From Earliella scabrosa (taxonomy: Eukaryota > Basidiomycota > Agaricomycetes > Polyporales > Polyporaceae): a stretch of 64,000 nt of DNA. The notes beneath the pieces were generated by a model that was given only the letters and a program-made list of their open reading frames with translations, was not told the origin of the DNA and ran no database searches. Location: the NCBI GenBank assembly GCA_022605405.1, contig JABYQQ010000012.1, positions 558,001 through 622,000 on the forward strand, written 5' to 3'. Position numbers and translations under genes: made by a program. Each line of letters opens with the position of its first letter. Position 1 is the first letter of the stretch. Positions 46,747 through 58,578 of this stretch are shown one piece after another.

Positions 46747-46853
46747 GGGCCGGTGATGGTGTGTTCAAATGGAGAGGTTTGAAAAAGACAACATGTATTT
46801 GTACGTATGCATGGTGCATGCATCGCACCACAACCACTACCTATAGGTCACTC

Positions 46854-49196
46854 TCATCCTGCGACAGTCTGAACGTCTTGCGCCGGCCTCGTGGCGATTG
46901 CGAAGAGCGATTGTAACCGGTCGCTCAACGCTCGAGTCAGCCAGTGTAGTCCAGCGTTGGTGCTAGTTTGCGTGGTATCGCTTGCGGATGGCACCGACTG
47001 CCCCTCAACCAGCCCGAGCGCAGCGTTCACGAGGTGATCATCTGCAAGCTCTTCTGGAATCTCTCCATCGCTGGCGGTGCTATTGAACGCTTCCCTTGCG
47101 CGCTCGTATGCACTTCCCGAAAATCCAATGTCCAAGATATAGCTCGTGCGCAACGGCGCGCCGGCAGGATCGAGGCCTTCTCCATATTGGACGCTGACCT
47201 CGACCTTGCGCTCGTCATCGCCAAACTGCAGCACCAGGATTGGCTCTTCGCCATCGCCCTTCTTCTCGCTATTAAAATGAGGTCGCCCGCATTCTGTCTT
47301 CCCATACTCGCTGCCTGGTCCGGTCTGGATGTACGGCAGCACGTCCCCAACAGGTTGCGCCTGCCCAGGGCTTGCAACGCGCGCCATTCGCACGTCGGCC
47401 CAAAAGTGGTCGATAACTGCAGGCCTGTTGCTGCCGGATCCTGGCAATGTTGCCAGGCTGTCTGTGCACGCGCACCCCACCCCAATCCGGACCGTCAGAA
47501 GCTCCTTGAGTGCGACGTGGACGAGGCGCACCGACGCCGTCGCATGCTCGATCCGCCCGCCGCTCCTCCCATCATGCGGTACGCGCAGCATGAGCCCGTC
47601 CTCGGTCGGCGTGCGGACGCGGAGGAGGTGCATCTTCAGGAGTCTGTTGAGGCGCCACTGCGGAATGTGGAACGTGACCGTGTGTACGTCGTCCTCCGCA
47701 CTGGGAGTCACGAGCTGCGGCTGCCCGACTCGCGTGAGCGTAGAGTAGTCGTGGCGGATGTACACCTCCTGGAGCGACCATTCCGCAACAGCCGACTTGG
47801 ACCGCTCGGAGTCTCTCCGGTTGTAGAGCAGATCGGGATGCAGCGCGCAGCGATAGTAGTGTTCCTCGTCGATGCCGTCGATGAACTCGCCCACCGAGTA
47901 CTGGGGGGAGGCGGTGTAGTGAGACGGGCGGAGGAGCAGGACGATCGGGTGCTTGTTGCGGTGAGCGCACGCGAGCACCGCAGCGTACACCGGGCGCGGG
48001 GCTGGGCTGCGTCCAGTGACGAGAGCTAGGCCCTTGCCACTGTCGACCGGCCGCGAAATGTACATGGGCACGAGCACTCCGTAGCTCGTGAACGTGTACT
48101 GCGGGACTTTGCCGCGGAAGCCGAGCTTGTTCTCAAAGTCCGGGATCGAGAGCACCTTGATTCCCGCGCATTCCGCAAAGTCCGACGGAGAGGAGGCGAG
48201 GAGGTCCTCGAGTCTGGGCGGGATGTCGAGCGCGAAGTGTTTCTCGACGACGCCGATGGGAATCGTTCCCGCGACCAACTCTTCTGCATCGTCGTCTCCC
48301 TCTCCATCTCCCACTCCATCTCCTTCTTCAGCTTCGGTTCCTTCCCCTTCCCCTTCCTCTGCGCCCACGCCCTTCCAAAATCGCTTAGCCGCGCTGTAGT
48401 TGTCGTGAATGCGCCCCCATGCGAGGATGCTCTGGTCTGGGATGCGCCTGAGGATCTCCTCCTGAAGGCGAATGAACGCCCGCGGGCCCTCCCCGTAGAT
48501 CGTGGGCATGTTGATTCCAAAGATCCCCATGAGCGAGTACGCGCGGTCCTCGACGCGCGTGGTGTTCCGCTTCGCGGCCCACGACATGCGCTCTGCCACG
48601 CTCGCCTTCTCCAGCCAGTTCGACTGTGCGCGCGTGAGGACATCATGGCTGATGCCCGTCACGTCAACGAGCGCGAGCGCGAGGGAGTACTTCGAGCCCA
48701 ACGTGCGCCACGTCTTCGACAGGAACACGACGCACGCCGGCGCGAGGAGCTCCTGCAGCGTCCAGCCGCGCGTGTGCCAGACGCTCCCTCGGAACGCGGA
48801 CCCAGGCGTGGCCGGGTCTTCGTCGTCGCCGACGTCGTGGAGGTACGCGTAGCAGACCTGCGCGTCCGCGTACCACATGAACATCGAGTTGATCGCCTCG
48901 GAGAGCTCCGCGCTGCTGTTGTTGTCGATGCAGCAGGTGTCGATCCAGAGCCACTCGTACCCGCCCTTGCGCGCGATGCGGCAGCATGTGCGGATCTTGC
49001 TCGACAGCAGGTCGAACGGGTCGGGGCTCTCTCCCGCTGCCTTGCGCTCCTTGACGAGGCGCGGGATGGCTTGGACTTGTTGGAAGGTCTGCTCTGGTGG
49101 GGACGTTTGCCAGATGTGGGAGATGATGGCGTACTTGACGACTTTGGAGTTGGCGAACGACCGTAACTCAGTGGTGTAAGTGTTGAGTAGGTACAT
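46854..49196 (-). CDS. HET-domain protein (heterokaryon-incompatibility type)
   Basis: A single long exon of 780 residues from the chosen start MYLLNTYTTELRSF; the frame is open 22 codons further up to 49262, but the MRLLNT-like start fits the family. The HET domain includes YAIISHIW, KIRTCCRIARKGGYEWLWIDTCCID, SSAELSEAINSMFMWYADAQVCYAYL and RGWTLQELLAP. The stretch RMSWAAKRNTTRVEDRAYSLMGIFGINMPTIYGEG closes the conserved region at about residue 245. An acidic Glu/Gly/Asp low-complexity insert follows (about residues 274-302), then a 480-residue unassigned C-terminal part with beta-rich segments. In ascomycetes HET domains trigger cell death after fusion of unlike hyphae; in basidiomycetes the role is unproven. 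Confidence 0.9.
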   Translation of the reverse strand: MYLLNTYTTELRSFANSKVVKYAIISHIWQTSPPEQTFQQVQAIPRLVKERKAAGESPDPFDLLSSKIRTCCRIARKGGYEWLWIDTCCIDNNSSAELSEAINSMFMWYADAQVCYAYLHDVGDDEDPATPGSAFRGSVWHTRGWTLQELLAPACVVFLSKTWRTLGSKYSLALALVDVTGISHDVLTRAQSNWLEKASVAERMSWAAKRNTTRVEDRAYSLMGIFGINMPTIYGEGPRAFIRLQEEILRRIPDQSILAWGRIHDNYSAAKRFWKGVGAEEGEGEGTEAEEGDGVGDGEGDDDAEELVAGTIPIGVVEKHFALDIPPRLEDLLASSPSDFAECAGIKVLSIPDFENKLGFRGKVPQYTFTSYGVLVPMYISRPVDSGKGLALVTGRSPAPRPVYAAVLACAHRNKHPIVLLLRPSHYTASPQYSVGEFIDGIDEEHYYRCALHPDLLYNRRDSERSKSAVAEWSLQEVYIRHDYSTLTRVGQPQLVTPSAEDDVHTVTFHIPQWRLNRLLKMHLLRVRTPTEDGLMLRVPHDGRSGGRIEHATASVRLVHVALKELLTVRIGVGCACTDSLATLPGSGSNRPAVIDHFWADVRMARVASPGQAQPVGDVLPYIQTGPGSEYGKTECGRPHFNSEKKGDGEEPILVLQFGDDERKVEVSVQYGEGLDPAGAPLRTSYILDIGFSGSAYERAREAFNSTASDGEIPEELADDHLVNAALGLVEGQSVPSASDTTQTSTNAGLHWLTRALSDRLQSLFAIATRPAQDVQTVAG

Positions 49197-49754
49197 AGTC
49201 CGACACTGAATGAAGACACTGAGTACTCTGGTAGGACCATAGACAGCATGGCTACGTACCAATCATGCGCATCAACAATGTCTGTCAGGATATTTATCTG
49301 ATCCCGTATTTCAGTGCGGCCCTTCTGGGGGTCGTACGGTAATCACTTACTCGGTCAACGATTGCGAAGAGAGCTTGAGCGTGTTCACAGGTAGCGGGGA
49401 AGAATCGATCGTACGTGATAGCAATATTCCACCAACCTGCATCACATTTATAGGGAGAGACATATCAGAACAAAAGGCGTCCAGAACGCAAGCGGCAAGC
49501 ATTGCGGGAGAACAGCCGGCTCACCGCCCTGTGTGGGCGCGTGGGTGATTGTTTGGTGAGTGCACAGCCGCTGTCATGTTTCCGGCCCATGACAGCGCTC
49601 AGAACTTCTTTACCGGCATCGATAGGGACAGATGCCAGCTGGCAGATACTCTTCTTTATGAGCGCAGACAGAACTTGCGACATCGTGCCTACCGCATGTC
49701 TGTGTGGGAGAAACAACAGATAAGCACTGACCAAACTCGGTCCGCTACCGACAC
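49197..49754. other. intergenic, HET gene upstream region
   Basis: 558 bp between two minus-strand genes, with no firm feature. A donor-like GTGAGT sits inside the last codons of the upstream MFS gene, so that gene could have a further tiny 3' exon within about 49690-49750. Confidence 0.4.
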
Positions 49755-51574
49755 TCAGAACTCACTTTCTATAAGTTGTCTAGGGAGATGTCGCGTTGCG
49801 GTAATCCCGAGGATCGTGACGATGCACATGATCCAGTACACCAACGTCCCAGCCGCCAAGTGCTTCTCCAGCGTCGCGGAGAACAACGAGGACGACACAG
49901 CAGGGGCGATCGCACGAACGGTGGACGCCGTCGTCTGCGCCAGCCCATTCGTCATCCCGAGCGCTTTCTGATTGGGTGCGCCGTCGCTGATGTACATGAA
50001 GATACAACCTAATCCCGCTCCCCACCGTCAGTCGCAGGATATATCACGTATGCGGGACGCCACTCACCCCAGGTCATGAGGGTACCGGTGTACGCCACGA
50101 ATTGCAGCACGATGAGAGCCCACGTCGCCGGCCCAGCGTGTCCGGCCCGTTTCGTGACGAAGCTGATGAGGGGGAACAGCGCGAACACGACGAAGAAAAG
50201 CGCATACGACGCGGTGTACAGCCACTTGGACCCGAGCTTGCGATGCATCCATGGGAAGGTGAAGATTTGCACGAGACCACCTAGACACCCCGCAACGCCT
50301 TGCACCACCCCGATGGTGAACGAACTGAACCCGAGGCCGCCTAGGGGGATGCTGGTCGAGTACATGAGGGGTACGAGGACAACGACGGATTGATCTGTGA
50401 ATGCGAGGAAGCCGTAGTTGAATATGGGCCATAGCACACGGGGGACGAGGATAGAACGCAGCGCGGTAGGCTTCACGGGCGGATCGCATGCAAGTGCGTG
50501 TGGTGGTGAGACCGGCTTTTCCGACGAGTCAGACGTTGGTAGCGGGTTGGGCCGATGCTGATCGTCGGTGATCTGCCTCTCTGCGTCTTCGGATGACGAA
50601 TGCGAGTTGCCCGTTGCTTGTGTATGGCGGCGGACACGAGGGAGCGTCTGGAGATGGTCAGGTTGTCGTTCACACAGAGAGAGCGCAGACTGACCTCCTT
50701 CAGGCCTACAAGGGCGAAAGTGAAGGCACTCATAGAAAAGCAGGCGGCGACGATGCACGGTAAGAAATATGGATACATCCTCCAGAACTCGGTGCCCCGG
50801 AAGGTCGACCAACGGTCAGCAGGTCGCGAGAAGACCCCGCCGATGACGGGGCTAGAAAGTGTGCATGATAGTCAGCGAAGTACCTGTTACGTGGACGACA
50901 CCTGGTGTACTGACCCGAATGTGCTCCCTAGGGCCCAAATCATCGGCAGAAAGGCAAATCCTCTGGCACGGTTTGTGTGGTCAGTGATCTCCGCCATCAT
51001 GCTCTTTGAGACCCCGATGTTCCCGTTCAAGGCCCCTTCCGCGCATCTCGCGAGAATGAGTGCCCAGTATTGCCGGGACAGTCCGAACCCGATCATCGAC
51101 AGGGTGAGCCCGAGGAGGCCTCCCAGCAGGACAGGCTTTCGCCCTATCCTATCCGATGCGCGTCCCCATTGCATGACACATACGGCCTCCACAGCATAGA
51201 ACGAGGATTCCTGTTACGGAGTTGGTGCGTCATCTCTGAGTATGTCGCGGAACGGGAGCGAATCAACCTACTATCAGCCCAGCAAAATAGCCAGTCTTGC
51301 GTTCGTCGCCGCCAGTAACTCCTGTCTCCCTGACGAGCTGGTTGACGAATGGGTAGATGACAGTTGACGTAATTGGCTCCGCGAGCTGGAGATAGAGCAA
51401 GAGGAAGAGCTGTAGTTTCGGGAGGGGCGTTTCGTTCGATTGAATCGGCACGGTGGCTGCGGGAACGGACGATAGATTGCTGGTGGATGTGCGTGGACGA
51501 GGAATCTCCTCAATGGTGGATGACACAGTAGCTGAGGGATCATGGGGAGTGTCCATGAGAATTGTGTTGGGCAT
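49755..51574 (-). CDS. MFS transporter (ZIFL/TetA-like DHA1 family)
   Basis: A twelve-helix major facilitator. The N-terminal cytosolic part is Ser/Thr/Pro-rich (MPNTILMDTPHDPSATVSST). Helix 1 is LQLFLLLYLQLAEPITSTVIYPFVNQL, then the loop 2-3 motif A WGRASDRIGRKPVLLGG, which is intact. ARCAEGALNGNIGVSKSMMAEITD matches the zinc-induced facilitator-like group. A Ser/Asp/Glu-rich central loop with an intron separates the halves. The second half has VLWPIFNYGFLAFTDQSVVVLVPL and GVVQGVAGCLGGLVQIF, then TLMTWG before an intron. The final exons encode NGLAQTTASTVRAIAPAVSSSLFS and WIMCIVTILGITATRHLP. The stop is at 49755-49757. Substrate unknown; relatives export drugs, polyols or small acids. Confidence 0.9.
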
Positions 51575-52706
51575 GAGGGTTTCGAAGACTAAGATGGGGA
51601 GCTCGCCCGGTCATATAACGCAATTGCACTCGATCAAAACTTCGTCTATGCAAAACTTTGAAGCGCCATAGTACGTACAGCCGCTAGAACATACACGGTC
51701 AGAAACATTCGCAGGGCTTCTGTTACGCAAAATGACTCACCGTCGCCACACCACATGTGACTTCTTCACGTTCTCGACATACGCACATCGTTCGGTCTTC
51801 TCTTCTCATGCCCGGGACACGTTGGCTCGGGACGGTCTTGATGATTAGCGTTCCCTTCGTGAGCACTAAGCGATAGAGTTCAAACTCCTATAGAAGCCTG
51901 GAGTTCACGCTTTGGCATACTAGAATACCAAACTCAACGCAGAGCTGAGGCACATTGCTCAAGCGTTTCTCCGACCATGAGAATTCTTGACTTCTACTCC
52001 TGAGGTGTTTTGGAGAGCCTGAGGTAGGGAGGACCGCTCTCTGAGAGCCTGGAGGTTGTCGGCCAAGGAGATCTGCAGGCAGGTCGGAGCGTGGAACCAG
52101 CGTTGAGTACATGATTTCTACAGTCATTCGATGAGCTACTACTCACCGCGAGTGGTTTACTGGCCTATCTGCAGTGATATCGTGACTCGTCCTTCAACCG
52201 TCCAATCCAGCTACACAAGGTTGCAGCGCCGCTTCGTCACAGTCCTGCACTCACTCCGAAAGCAAAGGCTGCACCGACTAGCAGCTCCATAGTGCCAATT
52301 TCGCTGCGAGCTAGCAGTCCACAGAGTGCCCGAAGAGGGGTTGAACATACTGAGTACTTCAATTGTCGATGTCCGGGAGAGCTGTCGCCGTCGGGAGCGA
52401 TGCACTGCCTTGCACTGCCAGCCTTGCACAAGCGCTTATAGGGCCCCTTTGGGATAGGCGCGCGCTATGAGTGACGATAATCGTCCTCATCTGATTGGTC
52501 AGGAGAGCGATCGAAGACGACGTCATTGTGCACGAGCGTTTCGTGCTGGACTCTGAAATGCCGCATCCTCTGAGACTTGCCCGCCCATGCCTGGGCTGCT
52601 CTCACACAGAACCGCTCACCTAAGATTATTCAGCGCAACCGTTCTCTCTTCTCGACCACCACTACGACCTCTTAGTGCTCTTCTGCTCTTCTGCAGTCGC
52701 CGCGCA
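51575..52706. other. intergenic, divergent MFS / AIF promoters
   Basis: About 1.1 kb between divergent genes. Inverted CCAAT (ATTGG) occurs at about 52494, upstream of the AIF gene, and the last 80 bp before 52707 is CT-rich. No ORF is supported. Confidence 0.45.
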
Positions 52707-55304
52707 ATGTCCCAGAAGACCATCGCAGTCCTCGATGAATCCGAGCTCAAGGATGGGGAAATGTGAGCTTCGTTCTCTACATGCCTACAGTGCGCAGTTC
52801 TATGTGTACAGCACCTGCACTCTCCCCCAAGATTCAAAGCTGGCGGACTCGTGTACCATCAGGATTGCATATGTCAAGTGTCAGGCGCGTGCGACCAGTC
52901 CGCTCATGAGTTAACACGCTACAGGAAGCAGGTCGAATTTGAAGGAGAGGGTAAGGTGCTCCTCTCTCGTCTCGGGGACAAGATCCATGCTACCAGCGCG
53001 TTTTGCACCCACTACGGAGCGCCTCTCGCCAAAGGTGTCCTCACTGCGGATGGTCGCGTCGTTTGGTACGTGTCTGTCAGGTTCCTTCCCACTCCCTCGA
53101 ACACTCACGCTTGTGAGTAGTCCCTGGCACGGCGGTGAGTTCATTGTAGTCAATCTCAACCGTACCATTTGACTACGGAGTTGTCTCGATCCTCACCACA
53201 ACTCGGTCTCACAGCATGCTTCAATGTCTGCACTGGCGACATCGGTACGTGTTCTCATGACAATACGTGGCTGACCACGGAAGCTTGACGGTGCGACAGA
53301 GGATGCACCTGCTCCGGCTGCGCTTCACACGTTCAAGGCCGAGGTCGTTAATGGGAAGATTCAAGTGACTGCGGACCCCAGTGCGACTCTCAGCGCGAAC
53401 AAGTCTCGGCCTCCCAAGCTGCTTGCGACAGGCTCCGATGTTCCCGTGGGCCAGGGTAAGGGAGTTGTCATTGTCGGTGGCGGGAGCGGCGGCTTCATGG
53501 CGATCGAAAGTTTGCGCGAGGTGAGAATCAGCATCCAAGCTCGGTCAAAGAGACTTACCCAAAGTATGAGCAGCATGGATACAAGGGCCCTATAACTGTT
53601 CTATCGAAAGAGCAATATGCGCCAATTGACAGGTACGGCTTCCTCTGTTGTACGATGTTCAATTGACTGATTCAATGCCAACGAATGCAGGACCAAGTTG
53701 AGCAAAGCCCTTGTTACCGATGCATCGAAACTCGAATGGCGTCCCGCGGCGGAGCTTCGATCCAAGTACGGGGTCAACCTGCGCACAGGCACAGAGGTCT
53801 CTGGAGTGGACTTGTCCACGAAGGAAGTCATCATCGGTGCAAGCCAGGAGCGAGTGCCGTACGAAACGCTCATTCTGGCCAGTGGTGGCGTACCACGTAG
53901 GCTCCCCATTCCAGGGAAGGACCTTGCGAATGTCTTCACGCTCAGAGGGGTCGAGGACGCCAAGAAGATCGATGCAGGTATGACGATGGGCAGACATAGA
54001 CAGACATAGCAGAACGTCGCTCATGTCCCCTTCAGCTGTCCAGGAAGGGAAGCGACTTGTGGTCATTGGATCCTCGTTCATCAGCATGGAGCTGGTCGTC
54101 GCCGTATCGAAGCGCAACCTTGCGTCGATTGACGTCATCGGTCAAGAAGAATTCCCGTTCGAAATGGTACTCGGGAAGCAAGTCGGTGCTGGATTGAAGA
54201 AGGTGAGCGGCGTCGCCGAGTCTCACGATTACGCGGATGGTCATTCACCACTATCTCTCAGTTCCACGAATCCAAGGGCGTCAGGTTCTACATGGAGTCG
54301 AAGGTGGAGAAGATCATTCCTTCTGACGCAGACCCTTCTCTTGCTGGTGCAGTTGTCGTTACATCGAGCAGTGGACAGAGCACCACACTGCAGGCGGACG
54401 TCATTGTCATGGGTGTAGGTGTTGCACCGGCGACGGAGTACCTGAAGAACAGCAAGGGCTTCGAACAGGTTGTGGACAAGGGCGGCGCAGTGTCGGTGGA
54501 CGAATACCTCAAGGTTAAGGGCCTCGACAACGTCTACGCTATCGGTGCGCCCTTGTTGTGTAACCTTCGCTCTCGCGCTCGAACTAAGATGTGGGCGTAC
54601 AGGTGACATTGCGATGTATCCCCAGCCTGGCACAGGCGAACCAAGGAGAATCGAACACTGGAACGTGAGATACTTCAAATGTGGTTCCTCTCTTTTGGGT
54701 CTAAGTTGGTCTTCATCGCAGGTTGCTGGAAACCAAGGACGTGCCGTTGGGAAGACGATCGCAGAAGGGAAGGGGCAACCTTTCGTCAAGGTACCAGTGT
54801 TCTGGAGTGCACGTAAGTCTTATGGGTTGGCCCGGGGATCCTCTCTGTTGTACTCAGTGACTGTGGACAGAGGGTCAACAGCTCCGGTACTGCGGTGTCG
54901 GTGCAGGATACGACGACGTGATCATCGACGGTAGTCCAGACGAGATGAAGGTGAGTCTCTCCAGTGTCAGTGGCCAGAGAGTGAGAGTAACGTCCCGCGA
55001 ACAGTTTGTTGCGTACTATGCCAAAGGTGACAAGATCGTCGCAGTGGCCAGGTATGCTTCAGCTAGTCTGGCCTAGTGCTTGTCTAATAGGAGAACCTCA
55101 GCATGCAGAGAGACCCGGTTGTCGTCAAGGCCTCCGAGCTGCTCAGGCTTGGACTCATGCCATCTGCGTCGGAGATCAAGGCTGGGAAGGTACGCAAAGT
55201 TTATTGCTGGCTATCGTATTTGTTTGCTCATATGGTGTGATGCCACACAGGACTTGCTGTCTGTTGACGTCTCTACAGTCAGCGCAAAGCCCAAGGTTGC
55301 GTGA
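52707..55304 (+). CDS. Rieske-AIF oxidoreductase (AIFM3/ferredoxin reductase-like)
   Basis: A FAD-dependent oxidoreductase with an N-terminal Rieske [2Fe-2S] domain. The start MSQKTIAVLDESELKDGEM leads to KVLLSRLGDKIHATSAFCTHYGAPL, whose C-T-H is the first Rieske ligand pair. The second pair, CPWHG, appears only after joining three small exons (VVC/PWHG/ACFNVCTGDIEDAPAP). Next is the FAD-binding GKGVVIVGGGSGGFMAIESLRE, then SKEQYAPIDRTKLSKAL, YETLILASGGVPRRLPIPG and a second Rossmann segment RLVVIGSSFISMELV. FHESKGVRFYMESKV, a conserved VIVMGVGVAPATEYL and DNVYAIGDIAMYP follow. The C-terminal part resembles the AIF reductase dimer region. It is probably mitochondrial or cytosolic; I see no clear presequence. 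At least twelve introns. Confidence 0.93.
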
Positions 55305-55588
55305 AGGAGATCGTTGCAGTGTATCAGTAGTGCATGGAGAAGTATCGATAATACTGTTGTACCATAACTCGTCCAATTGAAACGCTTTGAATGCGTTACT
55401 TCTATGCATTTTGCCTCATACACACTTAACTCCAGTACTTGTTGGGCAGCGGTTGCAAGGGCACACTACTTCGACTCTCGACTCCGACCACATCGAACGC
55501 GAAGCACGTGACCGTGGCAGACGCGTCTCGAGTCGATGCGCGTCTAAGCGGGTCGGTCCCAGCCACCACCACCTCTGCGGTGATCGTT

Positions 55589-58578
55589 ATGTCTTCCTCC
55601 GCGGGCCAGACGGCGAAGCCTCCTTCCAAGTCCTACTGGAAGGGTAAGGCCAAGGCCGCCGAAAACGACTTTGACGATCTCAATCCCACAATCACTTACC
55701 GCCATCTCCTATCGAGCAACCTCGGCGTCCGGGACCCCCTACGAGTCATCGCTCTATGTGACAGCGACGCCTTCTACGCCGCCTGCGAGCAGGTGCGACT
55801 CGGAATTGACCCCGCTCTCCCACTAGTGGTGCAACAGTGGGACTCGCTCATCGCGGTCAACTATCCTGCGCGCAAGTTCGGGATCTCGCGGATGTGCAAG
55901 GTATGGGAGGCCAAGAAGCGCTGCCCGGACCTCATCGTCGTGCACGTCGCGACGCTCAAGGAGGGCGAGAGCGAGCCTGGGTACTGGGAGAACCCGAACA
56001 CGCGCACGCACAAGGTGTCGCTCGACCACTACCGGCGGGAGAGCATGAAGGTCATCCAGATGTTCAAGGATGGGCTGCCGACGGGCGAGGTTGGTGAGTG
56101 TGTCATTTGCCCTGTGTATGGCCGGGTGGTGGGATAGCTGGAGTGCGTGTTGTGCACAGAGAAGGCGTCGATTGACGAAGCGTTCATCGACTTCACAAGG
56201 CCGGTGCGGGAGGAGCTGCTCAAGAGATATCCGTACCTCGCCACTCTACCGCCAGACGCGCCCAACGGGCTGGATAGCCCCCTTCCTCCGCCTCCACCTA
56301 TATCTTGGGATTGCAAAGGGACAATTGTGCCCATCCATCCGCCCAAAGAGAAGCAAGATGATGCCGAAGGCTCTGCGCCCGCTGAGGGGCAGCCGACCTC
56401 GCCGGGAGGCGAGGAGGATAACGTCGTGGAAGAAGACGACGAGCCGACTACGTGGCATGACGTCGCGTTGTCGATCGCTGCGGAGCTCATGATGCGGATA
56501 CGAGAAGACATCCGGGATAAGCTGGGATATACCACGTCCGCTGTGAGCAATTGCAAGCTGTGGTTTCAATGTGGAGTGTGGACCTTACTTTCATGTTCTA
56601 TAGGGTCTCGCCAGGAACAAGTTCCTTGCCAAGGTGAGTCCAATGTCCTCGGAAGGAAGGAGGTTGCGGTTGCAGCACATTGAACTGTCCGCGAGCGAAC
56701 ATGAACGACGGAGTCTCTCCCTGGAGCCGCGTTGGTCGCTTTCACTACGGTCGTTGAGCGACATGCGCCAAGCTCCGGCAGTGCTGCATGCATGTGAAAG
56801 AGCCGCCCATGTTGACGCTTCTTCCAGCTCACCGCTTCCTACAAGAAGCCGATGAACCAGGTGGGTACACATCTGGACATCGTCATAACTCTGAGTAACC
56901 TTGGGGAGCATGACAGACTATCTTGCGGAACGCCGCTATACCCAACTACCTCAAGCCTATGCCTTTCCAGAAGGTCTGTGCGCATCTACGTAGCTACCCT
57001 GGTTGTTGACCTCCTTTCCTAGATCAGGTTCTTGGGTGGAAAACTTGGCAAAGCTCTGGCGGAGGAGTACGATGTGTCCACAGTTGGTGATCTGTTGTAC
57101 GTTGTCATCCCACAGAGCAGAGCCTCGATGTAACATCCATCGCGCGCTGACGTGGGATGCGGCACAGGACGATAAGCCTCGGTAAGAGCGCAAGTCACCA
57201 TTGCCTCAGTGAACACTCACATTCAAGGGCCACTAGAGGAAATGCAGCGTAAATTCGGAGAGAACTCGATATGGGTCTACGAGATTCTGCGGTATGTGCG
57301 CAGCGTCCATGTGACAGATTTTCAGCCCAACTCAGAATGTTATATAGTGGTATTGATCGAACAGAGGGTGCGTCTAACATTCCTGGCACTGCTTCGTCAT
57401 TGCATCATCACACCATGATTATCTCACCTTTCCCTCGGTAGTTAAGGAGAAATCTGCGGTCAACAAGAGCATGCTTGCGGCGAAGAACTTACCACAGGCT
57501 ATCACGAAGGCGGCAGAAGGGCACCACTGGATCCGGGTTCTAGCCGCTGACCTTGCACTGCGCCTGAACGATGCCCGGGACAGCAATCCTGCGCTGTGGC
57601 CAAAGACCATCGTGTTGGGGATACGACGAGGTAAGCCAAGTGTATTCTGTACCCACACTTCCACCTTCGATGTCACTGGTGACGTGGCGACCGACATTCG
57701 CTACCATGTCATCTTTTCGAGTTCAGAACGCGTACGCTGACCTGTCGCTGTGACGGCGGATGTGTCAAGAAGGCTGGGATGCCTCGAGGTCGAAGCAGAC
57801 ACCGTTCCCTTTCACCAAGAACGTGACCATGGAAGTCATAGCTTCCTTTGGCGAGAAGCTCTGGAAGGAACTCATCGGCCCTAATGGCTCAACTCCATTC
57901 AAGGTCACCCATATATTCCTCTCGTTCTCGGGAATCGGGATGATGGAGACGGGCCAACGGACAATTGAAGGGTTCCTGACTGCTCGCAGCCCGTCCGACG
58001 ATCAGCAACCCTCCGTTCCCGCGATCATAGACAGCAGTCGATCACCGCGCAAGCGTCCACGGTCGCCTTCCGCGTCCAGCAGCAAACACGAGCAGCCCGA
58101 GCCAAAGATGCGGAAGGACAGCGATCAGGAAGACACCCACAGTACCCGTTGCGCAGCACTCGATGAGAATGACGACGCACCTTCAAATTCAGCTGGACCG
58201 GAAGGGATCGCGCGCACGGAACGATTGTCGTTCGTGTGTGAGAAGTGCAAGAAGCGAATTTGGTTGCGCGACGCGCCTGCACAGGCGCCGCGGACATCAA
58301 GACCTCCGGCCACGGGTGATGCGGATGGGAGCGTTAGTGCAGCTGGTGGCGTGGACGAGGGCGGGTCCGTGCTTGACGACGTGATCATCGAAGATGCCCT
58401 GACGGCGCTGCGACTCGAGCATGCTGATTTCCACTTTGCGCAGGAGCTGGCGGGGGTGGCGGACGAGGGCGCGCCGAAGCGTGTCATACGGCCTTCAGAC
58501 CGGCCATCGACGACGGCGAAGAAGAAGCAGAAGAAGGCCGCGGATGAGGGCATTGCGAAGTTCTTCCAGAAGAGGTGA
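55589..58578 (+). CDS. RAD30: DNA polymerase eta (Y family)
   Basis: A translesion polymerase that copies past UV dimers. The chosen start is MSSSAGQTAKPPSKSYW (55589); the open frame extends further upstream but without conserved sequence. The first catalytic motif is CDSDAFYAACEQVRLG, then VVQQWDSLIAVNYPARKFGISR. The second acidic motif ASIDEAFIDFT follows an intron. An acidic/Pro insert of about 75 residues (55 kb-side 56240-56470) lies before WHDVALSIAAELMMRIREDI. Little-finger and thumb parts follow in many tiny exons (SYKKPMNQ, AIPNYLKPMPFQK, FLGGKLGKALAEEYDVSTVGDLL). The C-terminus has a UBZ zinc finger (CEKCKKRI .. LEHADFHFAQEL) and ends with GIAKFFQKR, a PIP box that binds PCNA. Confidence 0.93.

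Noticed and set aside
46968..48029. Plus-strand open frame of 353 codons, and 48237-49166 of 309 codons
   Set aside because: Both are exactly antisense to the single long exon of the HET gene, Arg/Ala/Val-rich, and have no domain; long shadow frames are common opposite GC-rich exons.
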